The notes under the pieces were generated by a model. It ran no database searches. It was not told the DNA's origin and worked only from the letters and a program-made list of their open reading frames with translations. Made by a program: the position numbers and the translations under genes. 64,000 bases of DNA. Source: Paenibacillus sp. FSL R10-2782 (GTDB lineage Bacteria; Bacillota; Bacilli; Paenibacillales; Paenibacillaceae). Of the stretch, positions 53,912 to 62,680 are shown piece after piece (positions within the stretch are counted from its first letter, which is position 1; each line of letters begins with the position of its first letter). The stretch is taken from contig NZ_CP151951.1 in assembly GCF_038592985.1 (NCBI RefSeq), positions 2,843,001 through 2,907,000 of the forward strand. Reading direction: 5' to 3'.

Positions 53912-54460
53912 TCAGTCCTGCTCATTCCGAACTCCTTCTCTTTGCTTCTGAATCTGTCCAAGTAACCAGCGGCCTGCCGGTCCGTTGGCATCGGCAGGAA
54001 ATATCTGCATCGTTTGATCCGAAAAATGGCTCTGTGCCCAGCCCGTATGATCCTCCCAAACCGCTACTCCCTGTACATTGGTCAGCTCTGTGGTAAGCTG
54101 GGCATCCGATTGTTCCCGTACCATGACTAGCTTCGGATAATGCTCCTGCTTGAAGCCTTCCAACAGCACACAGTCGTATGCCTGAAAATGCCGGATCAGT
54201 CCGGTGACAGGCCGGCTATGCTCCTCTAAAATAGCTGTTCTTCCACCTGAAACAATGGCTACGCCTTCGGCTCCCGCTTGTCGATGCTTGTACGTATCTG
54301 TTCCCTTATGATCCATCTCAAACTCATGTCCATCATGCTTGATCACAGCAATGCGTAGCCCAGACTCTCGCAAATAAACAATCAATCCTCCGAGGAAGGT
54401 TGTTTTGCCCGTATTTTTGAAGCCGACGACCTGACATACATACGGATTTATCGTATTCAC
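53912..54460 (-). CDS. mobB: Molybdopterin-guanine dinucleotide biosynthesis protein MobB
   Basis: 182 residues. P-loop VGFKNTGKTTFLGGL (about 12-26), VIKHDGHEFEMDHKGTDTYKHRQAGA (about 41-66, interrupted here by the standard family contacts) and CVLLEGFKQEHYPK. It binds GTP and helps MobA attach GMP to molybdopterin. The start is GTG 54460, overlapping the moeA stop by 4 bases (GTGA), so the genes are translationally coupled. No moaABCDE or modABC genes are in the window. Confidence 0.93.
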   Translation of the reverse strand: MNTINPYVCQVVGFKNTGKTTFLGGLIVYLRESGLRIAVIKHDGHEFEMDHKGTDTYKHRQAGAEGVAIVSGGRTAILEEHSRPVTGLIRHFQAYDCVLLEGFKQEHYPKLVMVREQSDAQLTTELTNVQGVAVWEDHTGWAQSHFSDQTMQIFPADANGPAGRWLLGQIQKQREGVRNEQD

Positions 54461-55734
54461 GACACCTGACCGCCTTGAAGCACCAGCACTCGCACCTCTT
54501 CCCCTGCACGCAAGCCCTCTGTTGTTGGAGGAACCACGATCAGACAGTCGCTGTCCTTGATCGACACCATGACACTGGATTCATCCACTCGCGCAGGAAT
54601 CGCGTATACTTGCCCGCCCTTTATCTCCAAGGAGCTACGTACAAAGCGGGTAAAATTGTTCACCTTCGTATAATCTGCTCCCAACCGCGCCGTCCAGGTT
54701 TGTAAATACGGCTGCTCTGAAGACAGCATCATTTGGATGGTGGGTCGCACAAACAACTCACAGCCTACAAAGCACGCACCTGGATTGCCAGAAAGCGCTA
54801 TTAGTAGCTTGCCGTCAATCAATGCGGCTGTGGTCACACTGCCTGGACGCATGGTGACCTTGTTGAACAGCATATCCACACCCTCCTGTCGTACCAGGTC
54901 GCCCATAATATCAAAATCCCCCACCGATACTCCGCCACTCGTGACGACGATATCGTAGGCAGCTATCGCTTCATGTACGGAAGCCCGGGCGAGAGCCAAG
55001 TCATCATGAATGGCTTGCAGGATGAACGGATCGCCTCCCGCCTCCCTGATTTGTGAAGCCAGCATATATGTATTGCTGTTCCGAATTTTCCCCGGCTGCA
55101 ACGGCTCATCCACGCCAAGCAATTCCGAACCTGTGGAAAAAACAGCTACTCGTGGCTTCCTGTAGACAGGTACCCGATGTACACCAAAGGTAGCCAGCAC
55201 AGAGATGTGTCCTGCACCCAGACAGGTTCCTTTACTAAGTAAAAGCTGACCTTCATGGATCTCATGGCCGATTGCCGTCACATTTTTGCCGATTTCCATG
55301 CGCTTCTTCAAGCCGACATATACCTGTCCATCTTCATCACGTAGCTGTGTTGCTTCCAGCATAACAACCGTGTCGGCCCCTTCAGGCAATTGCGCTCCTG
55401 TCATAATACGAGCTGCCAATCCCGTCTCTACCCGCTTGTCCGATACGGTGCCGCATGGAATTTCGTCAATCACGCGTAGCCAGATCTCCTGACCGAACGA
55501 ACAGACTTCAGTGTCCGAACCAAGGATGGCGTATCCATCCATTCCGGAGCGACGGAAGCGGGGATACGGGTGTGGTGCGGTTAAATCCATCGCCAAATAA
55601 CGTCCATGCGCCTGCTCCAGCCCTACATCCTCCCGCTCTCCCTGTTTAACATGAGCAGCTATTCTGCTTTGCGCTTCTTCCACCTGAACCGCTTTGCGCT
55701 GAAACTTGTCCGAATTGAATTGTGCCTGATTCAT
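54457..55734 (-). CDS. moeA: Molybdopterin molybdotransferase MoeA
   Basis: 425 residues. GRYLAMDLTAPHPYPRFRRS at the start of the core, then MTGAQLPEGADTVVMLE and the MoCF_binding segment VFSTGSELL and VTSGGVSVGDFD. The C-terminal domain IV reads NFTRFVRSSLEIKGG. It inserts molybdate into adenylated molybdopterin. First gene of a two-gene moeA-mobB operon. Confidence 0.94.
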   Translation of the reverse strand: MNQAQFNSDKFQRKAVQVEEAQSRIAAHVKQGEREDVGLEQAHGRYLAMDLTAPHPYPRFRRSGMDGYAILGSDTEVCSFGQEIWLRVIDEIPCGTVSDKRVETGLAARIMTGAQLPEGADTVVMLEATQLRDEDGQVYVGLKKRMEIGKNVTAIGHEIHEGQLLLSKGTCLGAGHISVLATFGVHRVPVYRKPRVAVFSTGSELLGVDEPLQPGKIRNSNTYMLASQIREAGGDPFILQAIHDDLALARASVHEAIAAYDIVVTSGGVSVGDFDIMGDLVRQEGVDMLFNKVTMRPGSVTTAALIDGKLLIALSGNPGACFVGCELFVRPTIQMMLSSEQPYLQTWTARLGADYTKVNNFTRFVRSSLEIKGGQVYAIPARVDESSVMVSIKDSDCLIVVPPTTEGLRAGEEVRVLVLQGGQVS

Positions 55735-55845
55735 ATCTTCACTCCGTTCTTATGAAAATGCCCTCTTTCTTTTATAACGCTAAAACCGTTATCTGGCAAA
55801 TCTGAGCCATGTTTATTGGGTAGCGGCAAGTCTCTATCCGCAAAA

Positions 55846-55879
55846 AAAACAGCCCGGGATCTCATTCCCGGGCTGTTTT
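55846..55879 (-). terminator. Terminator of the pspA-DUF4247 operon
   Basis: AAAACAGCCCGGGA/TCCCGGGCTGTTTT, loop TCTCAT, T-run continuing on the minus strand. Confidence 0.9.
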
Positions 55880-55932
55880 GGCAGATGTGATTTTTTAATT
55901 TTGCTCGTAAATACACACACATCATAACCCCA

Positions 55933-56691
55933 TCATCGTCGACTTCGTCGGCTGATTTTACCTGAACCGCTGCGTGTTTTAGGCTTACTATAAGATTTAC
56001 GCGGCGAATCAAAAATGCTGGAACCGCCGCTGCTGCCCCGGTCACGTGAAATCGAGCCCCTGCTCGGTGAACTGCTGCTGGAGCCTCTGTCGAACAGACT
56101 TCCGCTGGAACCAACACTGGAATCAGACCCCTTACCCCTACGGGTAACGGAACCCTTCCGCTCCACCGTAATTGGTGGGATGGCTTTCTTCTCCTGCACC
56201 GTAGGTGCACGGTACTGGCCTTGAGAAGGCCGATATACATCTCTGCTTGAATATCCCCGGTAAGAGCCTGATCCGCGCAACGAATCAAACAGAGCATCCA
56301 GTACGGTTGCCGTTAAGTATCCTTTTAGAAAGCTGGAACTGTAATTTTGCTCCACATACTTTTTGCTGTCGATTTCAATTAATGTGTCTTCCTTCTTGGC
56401 TGGATCTTGCTGCAAATGATACCATTCATCGCTGTATACCAGAAACATCCGCTCATTGCTCTGAGGCGAGATTTGTTCCGGCTCACGCTGTTCTTTCAGT
56501 TCCTCCGCTACTTCTGGAACCGTTTTGCCTGCGGCCCGGTACACGTACGAGGTCGAGTTGCCGCTACCACTGACCGATTCCAGCGGGTACGTATCTTTCA
56601 CATTTGGCGCACCGCAGCCGCTTAGCACGGATACGAACAAGCTCAGCGCCACAATGACCTTTAATGCATACTGGCAGGTGCGTTTGCCCAT
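55933..56691 (-). CDS. DUF4247 lipoprotein with Ser/Arg-rich tail
   Basis: 252 residues. Lipoprotein signal SVLSGCGAPN (Cys about 26), a conserved soluble part (about 30-140, LVYSDEWYHLQQDPAKKEDT, YVEQNYSSSFLKGYL), then a long low-complexity Ser/Gly/Arg/Lys tail (about 155-252, SSVGSSGSLFDRGSSSSSPS, ending RRSRR). The basic tail may bind anionic wall or membrane polymers. Fourth gene of the PspA operon, starting 13 bp after the DUF4178 gene. Confidence 0.82.
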   Translation of the reverse strand: MGKRTCQYALKVIVALSLFVSVLSGCGAPNVKDTYPLESVSGSGNSTSYVYRAAGKTVPEVAEELKEQREPEQISPQSNERMFLVYSDEWYHLQQDPAKKEDTLIEIDSKKYVEQNYSSSFLKGYLTATVLDALFDSLRGSGSYRGYSSRDVYRPSQGQYRAPTVQEKKAIPPITVERKGSVTRRGKGSDSSVGSSGSLFDRGSSSSSPSRGSISRDRGSSGGSSIFDSPRKSYSKPKTRSGSGKISRRSRR

Positions 56692-56704
56692 GTGTCACCC
56701 TCTC

Positions 56705-57211
56705 CTAGCTTGCCCGAATAACCTTGACGTCTCCGGTAATTACTTCTTCTCCTTCATATAGCATAAAGCGGCCGTCCTGCCACTCTACACGCAGCAGATG
56801 GTAATCATCCGACTGATACTGCCAAACATGCTGCTCTCCACCCTGTCGAAAAGGAGCACGGCCCATAACCGTAACATGCCCAAAATACTGCTCTTCCAAA
56901 TGATATGTTGTGTCATCCAGTTCCAGAATCGTTGGCACTTCCTCCGGATTGTCCAGCCTGCCGTCAATCGCCTGATACAGTCCAAATTGCAACGTTTCCC
57001 GTTCCTCAATGTGAAGGTAGCTGACTTGATTACCATCCTGAAGCGTTAGAACAACGGCATTCCGAGCGCGGTTATGTACTCGGCCTACCACTTCATATGT
57101 GACAAGCGACACTTCACAGATATCGCCGGGGTTTAAATGAAGCATACTCTTTTCAGCTTTTGGCGGCTCCGGCTTGGCAAACAGATTCGAAATTCGTTTC
57201 CATACACCCAT
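56705..57211 (-). CDS. DUF4178 protein
   Basis: 168 residues. Beta-rich DUF4178 domain (about 25-160: LNPGDICEVSLVTYEVVGRV, ELDDTTYHLEE, VWQYQSDDYHLLRVEWQDG). The family is often found with PspA, DUF350 and polyamine-synthase-like genes; its activity is unproven. No membrane segment. It lies 26 bp after the DUF350 gene in the same operon. Confidence 0.82.
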   Translation of the reverse strand: MGVWKRISNLFAKPEPPKAEKSMLHLNPGDICEVSLVTYEVVGRVHNRARNAVVLTLQDGNQVSYLHIEERETLQFGLYQAIDGRLDNPEEVPTILELDDTTYHLEEQYFGHVTVMGRAPFRQGGEQHVWQYQSDDYHLLRVEWQDGRFMLYEGEEVITGDVKVIRAS

Positions 57212-57237
57212 AATGTTTCCCCCTGCCCTTCTTTAGC

Positions 57238-57645
57238 CTAGAAACATGCCGCAATGATCAAAGCGCCGACCAGATGCAGCGTACCTGAAAACAGACCAAA
57301 GCCAATTTTGCCTTCCTGCGTGCCTTTATCCAGATCAAGCTGTGCCCAGTACCGAAGCAACAGACGTACGACAACTTCCAAAACAAAAAGAATGACAAAG
57401 GCGATCACCGAATACACAAGCGCCTCCAGCAAATTGTTAGCTGTAGCAATGGAGCTTGACAAAATATACCCCTGTGCAAACAGCTTCATAATTAACCGGA
57501 CCGTTACAGCCATATTACCCGCTTTCACTTCTGCAAAATCCTTATACTTCGTAAATAAAGAATCAATGTACATCAATACGAACAACAAAACGGCACCCGC
57601 GCCAGTCCATACAAGCATCGCTTTCATCGTTTCCAAAAAATGCAT
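57238..57645 (-). CDS. DUF350 membrane protein (YjfL-like)
   Basis: 135 residues with four hydrophobic segments (about 10-30, 45-68, 75-100 and 115-135), the DUF350 pattern including FAEVKAGNMAVTVRLIMKLF and GTQEGKIGFGLFSGTLHLVGAL. Predicted small integral membrane partner of PspA. Second gene of the operon. Confidence 0.85.
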   Translation of the reverse strand: MHFLETMKAMLVWTGAGAVLLFVLMYIDSLFTKYKDFAEVKAGNMAVTVRLIMKLFAQGYILSSSIATANNLLEALVYSVIAFVILFVLEVVVRLLLRYWAQLDLDKGTQEGKIGFGLFSGTLHLVGALIIAACF

Positions 57646-57773
57646 TTCATACCATCCTCCACATCTTCTTGACCTTCATTTATTGATTTACGCCTCCGGG
57701 CAGGGAAAAGCGAAGGAGAAAACGGTTCCCCTTCGCTTCCTTAGCAGCCACGCAGGCGCCCATGCTTATAACC

Positions 57774-58442
57774 TTATTTATTGTCGTATTGCTTCAACAA
57801 AGCGGCAAGCTCTTCGTCCACAGCGCTTTTCTTATCAAGCTCCTTGAATTCCTCATCCAACGATCTTTCCTTAGAGGACATTTCGTTGCTTGCTTCAGCA
57901 CGCGCTTCCGCTTGCAGCATTTTTTCTTCCATACGCTTCAGCCCGGCAGTTGCCGTATCAGAGCTAAAACCGTTCATCGCTTTGTTAATTTCCGTTTGCG
58001 CTTTAGCTGCATTATAACGGGCAACCAGTGTTTCACGCTTGTTCTTCATTTCTGTCAGCTGTCTGCGCATTTCATCCAGCTTACCGCGCAGGTTATCGGC
58101 TGCGGCTTTGTTCTGCTCGTAGCCTGCCTTGAACTCGGTCATTTTTTGCTCAGCAGATTTCTTTTCTTCCAACGCACGGCGAGCCAGATCCACGTTTTGT
58201 GCTTTTGCTGCCGTATGGGCCTGCTCCTCACGTTTTTTCACCAAAGCAGCCTGCTCTTCGTATTGCTGTTTGAATCTCTTCTCAATAGCAATCTGAGCGG
58301 CTACTGCCTTCTCTGCATCCTCCAGGTCTTCTTGCATATCACGAATGTATTGATCCGTCATTTTAACTGGATCTTCGGCCTTGTCAATAATGGAGTTGAT
58401 ATTGGACATCGTAAGATCTCTTAAACGTTTGAAAATAGACAT
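57774..58442 (-). CDS. pspA: PspA/IM30-family envelope stress protein
   Basis: 222 residues, almost wholly coiled coil. It begins MSIFKRLRDLTMSNINSIID with the amphipathic membrane-binding helix of PspA, then KMTDQYIRDMQEDLEDAEKA and a long Gln/Glu/Lys/Ala-rich coiled region. PspA coats and stabilises damaged membranes. First gene of pspA-DUF350-DUF4178-DUF4247. Confidence 0.94.
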   Translation of the reverse strand: MSIFKRLRDLTMSNINSIIDKAEDPVKMTDQYIRDMQEDLEDAEKAVAAQIAIEKRFKQQYEEQAALVKKREEQAHTAAKAQNVDLARRALEEKKSAEQKMTEFKAGYEQNKAAADNLRGKLDEMRRQLTEMKNKRETLVARYNAAKAQTEINKAMNGFSSDTATAGLKRMEEKMLQAEARAEASNEMSSKERSLDEEFKELDKKSAVDEELAALLKQYDNK

Positions 58443-58550
58443 GTGAAGTTCCTCCTAGTGTTGAATGCTTAAATTTTAAGCTCTGTACACATGTTTACGC
58501 AAGCTTTGCAAATTGAGTTTCAAAAAATATGATCCAAATAAAAGTGCATT

Positions 58551-59573
58551 CTAAAAACCACGCAGGTAAGGCTCCGGGATATCCGCTTGTACTTTTAGCT
58601 CCCGCGATGCATGCAGCGCCCAATACGGATCGCGCAGCATGGCGCGTCCTATCGCTACCAGATCGGCTTCTTTTTGCTGAATCACCCGCCGGGCATCCTC
58701 ATAATCGTCCAGCAGACCAACAGCAATTACAGGCACATTCAGCTTTTCACGTATATCACGTGCCAAATCCACCTGATAACCCGCACGCGCAGATGGACCG
58801 CCATTAGAACCAATTGGCCCCTCGCCACCAGAGGAGATGTGAAAAATATCCACACCTGCATCACGATATCGTTCCCCTATGCCCGCTATGTATTCCACAT
58901 TATATCCGTTTTCAACATACTCTTTGGCGGATATCCGCATCATCACAGGCATATCAGGCGGAAGCACCTCTTTAACAGCCTGAATCACTTCAACACCGAA
59001 CAGCGATAGATCCTGTCCATATTCATCTTCTCTAGTGTTCGTTAAAGGGGAATGAAATTGATGGATCAAATAACCGTGAGCGCCATGGATTTCTACTGTA
59101 TCAAAACCAGCTTCCACCGCGCGGCGCGCGCCTTCCTTATACGCCTGTACCAGCTCCCTGGCTTCGGCTGTCGTCAAAGCATGCGGCTCCTTGAAACGTT
59201 CGCTAAAAGCAATCGAAGACGGTGCAACAGGCAAGTCAGCATCTTCAGCCTTGCGTCCGGCATGACCTAATTGAATTCCGATTTTGGCACCGTATTTGTG
59301 GACTTCCTCCACTATTTTACGGTATGCAGGAATATGCTCGTCACTCCAAATGCCCAGATCATGATCTGTAATGCGTCCATCCGGGTGGACCCCCGTCATT
59401 TCCACAATAATCAGTCCGGTACCACCTACTGCCCGACTAACGTAATGGACATGATGCCAATCATTTGGCTTTCCATCTTTGGCCTCCACACTATATTGGC
59501 ACATCGGGGGCATTACAATCCGATTTTTTAAAGAAAGTCCCTTTAATTGATAAGGAGTAAACAAGTCGGTCAC
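58551..59573 (-). CDS. namA: Old yellow enzyme, NADPH-flavin oxidoreductase (NamA/YqjM type)
   Basis: 340 residues, FMN-dependent TIM barrel that reduces activated C=C bonds and nitro compounds. NRIVMPPMCQYS has the Cys typical of YqjM, HGAHGYLIHQFHSPLTN holds the substrate His pair, and VGLLDDYEDARRVI and VAIGRAMLRDPYW the FMN phosphate site. The start is GTG 59573 (VTDLFTPYQ), 9 bases after GGAAGGA; an earlier in-frame ATG lacks a ribosome site. Confidence 0.93.
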   Translation of the reverse strand: MTDLFTPYQLKGLSLKNRIVMPPMCQYSVEAKDGKPNDWHHVHYVSRAVGGTGLIIVEMTGVHPDGRITDHDLGIWSDEHIPAYRKIVEEVHKYGAKIGIQLGHAGRKAEDADLPVAPSSIAFSERFKEPHALTTAEARELVQAYKEGARRAVEAGFDTVEIHGAHGYLIHQFHSPLTNTREDEYGQDLSLFGVEVIQAVKEVLPPDMPVMMRISAKEYVENGYNVEYIAGIGERYRDAGVDIFHISSGGEGPIGSNGGPSARAGYQVDLARDIREKLNVPVIAVGLLDDYEDARRVIQQKEADLVAIGRAMLRDPYWALHASRELKVQADIPEPYLRGF

Positions 59574-59878
59574 TTTTATCCATCCTTCCTTTAATTCCAT
59601 CTCTGTACAATATGAATTGCAACCCCATTATACACCAGCTATCACTGGATACCGAATCCATTAAAAGGCTAAAAGTTGCGAAAATGCTGCTGTTTTCGGT
59701 CAGGATTAATAGAATATGTGCCTTTAGCTTCGTGATCTTCACTTACATCCGTTGCCACAGGGCATTTCCACTCAATCACTCAATAGTCTAACCTGTTTAG
59801 CAGCATAATTTCAATATGTCAGGTGCATAATAAATGAAAGCAACAGAAGGTACCACTGCACGGAAAGGGGGGATACAT

Positions 59879-60685
59879 ATGCCGTACAGGGGATTATTGC
59901 CAATCATGGCACTGTTACTAGCATTTTCGAGTTTTCCCGTTCACGCGGATGCGCCTCCCGATATCGGAACGCCCCATCCCAAGGAAGCGGCTGTTGTTTC
60001 TTCAGCACATAAGAGCAGAGAACGAGCCACTCCCACATTAGCCATGCTTCGAAAAAAACATGCGGATATTTTCAAAATGTGCGGTCCGCATACTCAGCAA
60101 ATTGCCCTGACTTTTGATGACGTGCCCGATTCCCGGTATACGCCGCAGGTTCTGGACATTTTGCAAGCGAATGGGATTAAAGCAACCTTCTTTATCGTCG
60201 GTCACCGTGCGGAAAAACACCCTGGCATGATTCGCCGTATCGTACGTGAAGGCCATGCCTTAGGCAACCATTCCTATACTCATCCGGATTTTAGGAAAGC
60301 TTCACCGGAACGCTTTCGCAACCAGATTAAGAAAACAGAACATATTTTGGAGGCCACCGTTGGCTTTCGCCCCAAGCTGATCCGCCCACCCTATGGTGAA
60401 ATTACGGAGCCTCAGATCCAGTGGGCGCGTCGTCACGGCTACATGATTGTGAATTGGAACGTAGACTCCCTCGATTGGAAGGGACTCAGTAAAACACAAA
60501 TTCAGCGTAATGTGATCCCGGCTACCGGACCAGGCTCCATCATTTTAATGCATGCAGGTGGAGGTCAAAGTTCCAATCTGAAAGGCACTGTTCAATCCCT
60601 GCCGGGTCTCATTCAGTCGCTGAAAGCCAAGGGCTACAAATTTGTCACGGTTCCACGGCTACTTCATACCTCGGAGCGGAAATAA
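59879..60685 (+). CDS. Secreted polysaccharide deacetylase (NodB domain)
   Basis: 268 residues. Signal peptide (about 1-24, LLLAFSSFPVHADA), then a NodB domain: motif 1 LTFDDVPDSRY, motif 2 HSYTHPDF, motif 3 RPPYGEI, motif 4 VDSLDWKG and motif 5 ILMHAGGG. It deacetylates peptidoglycan or chitin-like polymers outside the cell. The start is ATG 59879, 6 bases after GGGGGG; the frame extends upstream without a ribosome site. A strong terminator follows. Confidence 0.92.
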   Translation: MPYRGLLPIMALLLAFSSFPVHADAPPDIGTPHPKEAAVVSSAHKSRERATPTLAMLRKKHADIFKMCGPHTQQIALTFDDVPDSRYTPQVLDILQANGIKATFFIVGHRAEKHPGMIRRIVREGHALGNHSYTHPDFRKASPERFRNQIKKTEHILEATVGFRPKLIRPPYGEITEPQIQWARRHGYMIVNWNVDSLDWKGLSKTQIQRNVIPATGPGSIILMHAGGGQSSNLKGTVQSLPGLIQSLKAKGYKFVTVPRLLHTSERK

Positions 60686-60689
60686 CATT

Positions 60690-60743
60690 AAAAGGGCTGT
60701 CTTACCAGCAGATGCATTCTGCTCGTCAAGACAGCCCTTTTTT
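60690..60743 (+). terminator. Terminator after the polysaccharide deacetylase
   Basis: AAAAGGGCTGTCTT pairs with AAGACAGCCCTTTT, inner stem AGCAGA/TCTGCT, T6 tail. Confidence 0.9.
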
Positions 60744-60811
60744 AATCGACAAAACCCATATATGAATCCTGAACCTGCGATTAAGTTATTTGATTATAGA
60801 TCACAGATTAT

Positions 60812-60839
60812 AGTTTACATAATATATATTATGTAAACT
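60812..60839. repeat. dif-like 11-6-11 site E, perfect palindrome
   Basis: Left arm AGTTTACATAA, centre TATATA, right arm TTATGTAAACT: a perfect 28-bp palindrome and the best copy of the site family. It lies alone between the deacetylase terminator and the LysM-3D gene. Confidence 0.7.
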
Positions 60840-60860
60840 TAATTCATTTGCTTATACAGC

Positions 60861-61529
60861 CTATTTATCAATGACGTACAGCTTCACATTCTGAAAACCA
60901 AAGTCACTCACAAAAGATGGGCTGCCTGGAATGAAAATATCTATCCGTTTCCCCGTAATGGCGCTACCCTTATCGCGTGCTACGGCTACAAAAGAATGAT
61001 CCGGCAAACCCGGGTGGGAATAGCCTGTAACCAACACTTTCGTACCCAACGGAATTACGTTTGGGTCAACCGCAATCGTACCAAGCTTAAGCGGATTTCC
61101 GAAATAATCCACCGCTCCCCATTTTCCATTTTCACTGGTTGCTGCGGAATACGCTGTAGCCTTCACGTCAACTACTTTGCTGTAGTTAAATGTTTTGCCC
61201 CATGCTTCAACTTGTTGACCGTCACCTGCCGGCGCTTTATCTGAAAGAAGCTGAGGCTTTGAATCCGAAGCAGCCTTTACCTTGTTCTCGTCCGGCACCT
61301 TAATTTGTACTCCTGCATATATATTGCTGGCAGCAAGATCTGGGTTCTCCTTTTGCAGATTCTCTACAGATACCCCGTAACGTTGAGCAAGTAAAAAGAA
61401 GGTATCACCTTCCTTGGCGGTATGAAGCGAAGCGGCGTCGGCTACCCCGGCTGTCTGCGCCAATCCTGCAATGGCTGCTGCCAGCACCGCAAATTTCATT
61501 GTTTTTCCAATACGTTTAAGATGTTTCAA
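60861..61529 (-). CDS. Secreted LysM and 3D-domain cell-wall protein
   Basis: 222 residues. Signal peptide (about 1-33, ending GVADAA), one LysM domain (about 35-78, TAKEGDTFFLLAQRYGVS) for peptidoglycan binding, a linker, then a 3D domain (about 115-222) with its three conserved Asp: IAVDPNVIPLGTKVLV, ARDKGSAITG and RIDIFIPG. Related to YuiC/YocH wall hydrolases (muramidase or lytic transglycosylase-like). The start is TTG 61529, about 10 bases after GAGGAGG. Controlled by the c-di-AMP riboswitch upstream. Confidence 0.93.
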   Translation of the reverse strand: MKHLKRIGKTMKFAVLAAAIAGLAQTAGVADAASLHTAKEGDTFFLLAQRYGVSVENLQKENPDLAASNIYAGVQIKVPDENKVKAASDSKPQLLSDKAPAGDGQQVEAWGKTFNYSKVVDVKATAYSAATSENGKWGAVDYFGNPLKLGTIAVDPNVIPLGTKVLVTGYSHPGLPDHSFVAVARDKGSAITGKRIDIFIPGSPSFVSDFGFQNVKLYVIDK

Positions 61530-61552
61530 AAGATATGTACCTCCTCTGTTAT

Positions 61553-61718
61553 GCCTGCGAAGTTAGCTGTCGGATTCGGACTCAGGAGAAGCCCTATGCT
61601 TGTGCAATTCACCCCTAGGCACCTTCCATCCATTCGTATGAAGACGGATCAGAAGTTACTGCCGTTGTTACGTCCCCCGCACTTCCCATGGTTTTGGGTC
61701 CCGCATTCAGCGTCTAAA
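61553..61718 (-). ncRNA. ydaO/yuaA-type c-di-AMP riboswitch
   Basis: Minus strand, directly upstream of the LysM-3D gene. Conserved pieces are visible in order: ACGCTGAATGCGGGACCCAA, TAGGGGTGAATT, AGGGCTTCTCC, and GTCCGAATCCGACAGCTAAC, followed by TTCGCAGGC. These are hallmark segments of the ydaO motif, which senses c-di-AMP and controls wall hydrolases and potassium or osmolyte transport. No separate terminator hairpin was found between it and the start codon. Confidence 0.88.
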
Positions 61719-61892
61719 TGTAGCTGTCTGCTGCCCCGGTAAGTTTTGGCTCACTGCATAATATCACAATTTTGTAACCTTATCTGCATGAAAATGTTGG
61801 GAACCCCGAATATCATACTACATCTGTTACAATTTTGTCATCATGAAATCGAAATCAGTTACAAAAATCTGAACGAGGATGACAAAAAAAGA

Positions 61893-61930
61893 AAAAAGCC
61901 CTCCCGTCAAACTTCCACCGCGGAGGGCTT
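61893..61930 (-). terminator. Terminator of the amino acid transporter operon
   Basis: Minus strand AGCCCTCC/GGAGGGCT stem followed by TTTTTTC. Confidence 0.85.
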
Positions 61931-61957
61931 GCTTCATAGCCTTTACAAGCTCATTTC

Positions 61958-62680
61958 TTACAAAACCTTGGCAAGAAAATCCCGGGTACGATCATGGCTT
62001 GGAGTGCCAAAAACCTGCTCCGGTGTACCTTGCTCCACAATTTGACCGTTATCCATAAAGATAATGCGGTCTCCTACCTCGCGGGCAAAGCCCATTTCAT
62101 GTGTCACGATGACCATCGTCATGCCACCCTCAGCCAGCTTCTTCATCACGTCCAGCACCTCCCCGACCATTTCAGGGTCCAAAGCAGAAGTCGGCTCATC
62201 GAAGAGCATCACATGCGGCTGCATCGCCAAGGCGCGTGCAATCGCAATCCGCTGCTTCTGTCCGCCGGAAAGCTGATTGGGATAGGTGTCCTTTTTGTCT
62301 TCAAGCCCAACGGTACGCAGCAGCTCCAGCGCAATTTTCTCCGCTTCCTTTGCTGACTGGCCTCTAACCTGAGTTGGCGCAAGCGTCAGATTTTGCAGCA
62401 CCGTTTTGTGCGGGAACAGATTGAAATGCTGGAACACCATCCCCATTTTCTCACGAGTCGCATTAATATTATGACCACGGGCTGTAATCGGCTCGCCCTC
62501 AAACAAAATCTCCCCATCGGTCGGCTGCTCCAGCAGATTCATACAACGTAAAAATGTACTTTTCCCCGAACCACTCGGGCCAATGACGACAACAACCTCG
62601 CCTTTTGCAATATCTATATCAATGCCTTTTAAAATTTCATTTTTGCCGAACGATTTACGCAGTTGTTTAACGGTGATCAC
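61958..62680 (-). CDS. Polar amino acid ABC transporter ATPase (GlnQ/ArtM type)
   Basis: 240 residues. Walker [13 protein letters not shown] (about 34), Q-loop [13 protein letters not shown], signature [15 protein letters not shown] (about 135), Walker [16 protein letters not shown] (about 157) and switch VTHEMGFA. It energises uptake by the fused binding-protein/permease encoded just upstream; the genes overlap by 14 bases. Confidence 0.95.
   Translation of the reverse strand: MITVKQLRKSFGKNEILKGIDIDIAKGEVVVVIGPSGSGKSTFLRCMNLLEQPTDGEILFEGEPITARGHNINATREKMGMVFQHFNLFPHKTVLQNLTLAPTQVRGQSAKEAEKIALELLRTVGLEDKKDTYPNQLSGGQKQRIAIARALAMQPHVMLFDEPTSALDPEMVGEVLDVMKKLAEGGMTMVIVTHEMGFAREVGDRIIFMDNGQIVEQGTPEQVFGTPSHDRTRDFLAKVL

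Noticed and set aside
60812..60839. Reading the palindromes A to E as terminators
   Set aside because: They have no loop and no T-run, and clear terminators lie nearby for the same genes. The fixed 11-6-11 spacing with a variable centre fits recombination sites better. A repressor operator remains possible but does not explain the module edges.
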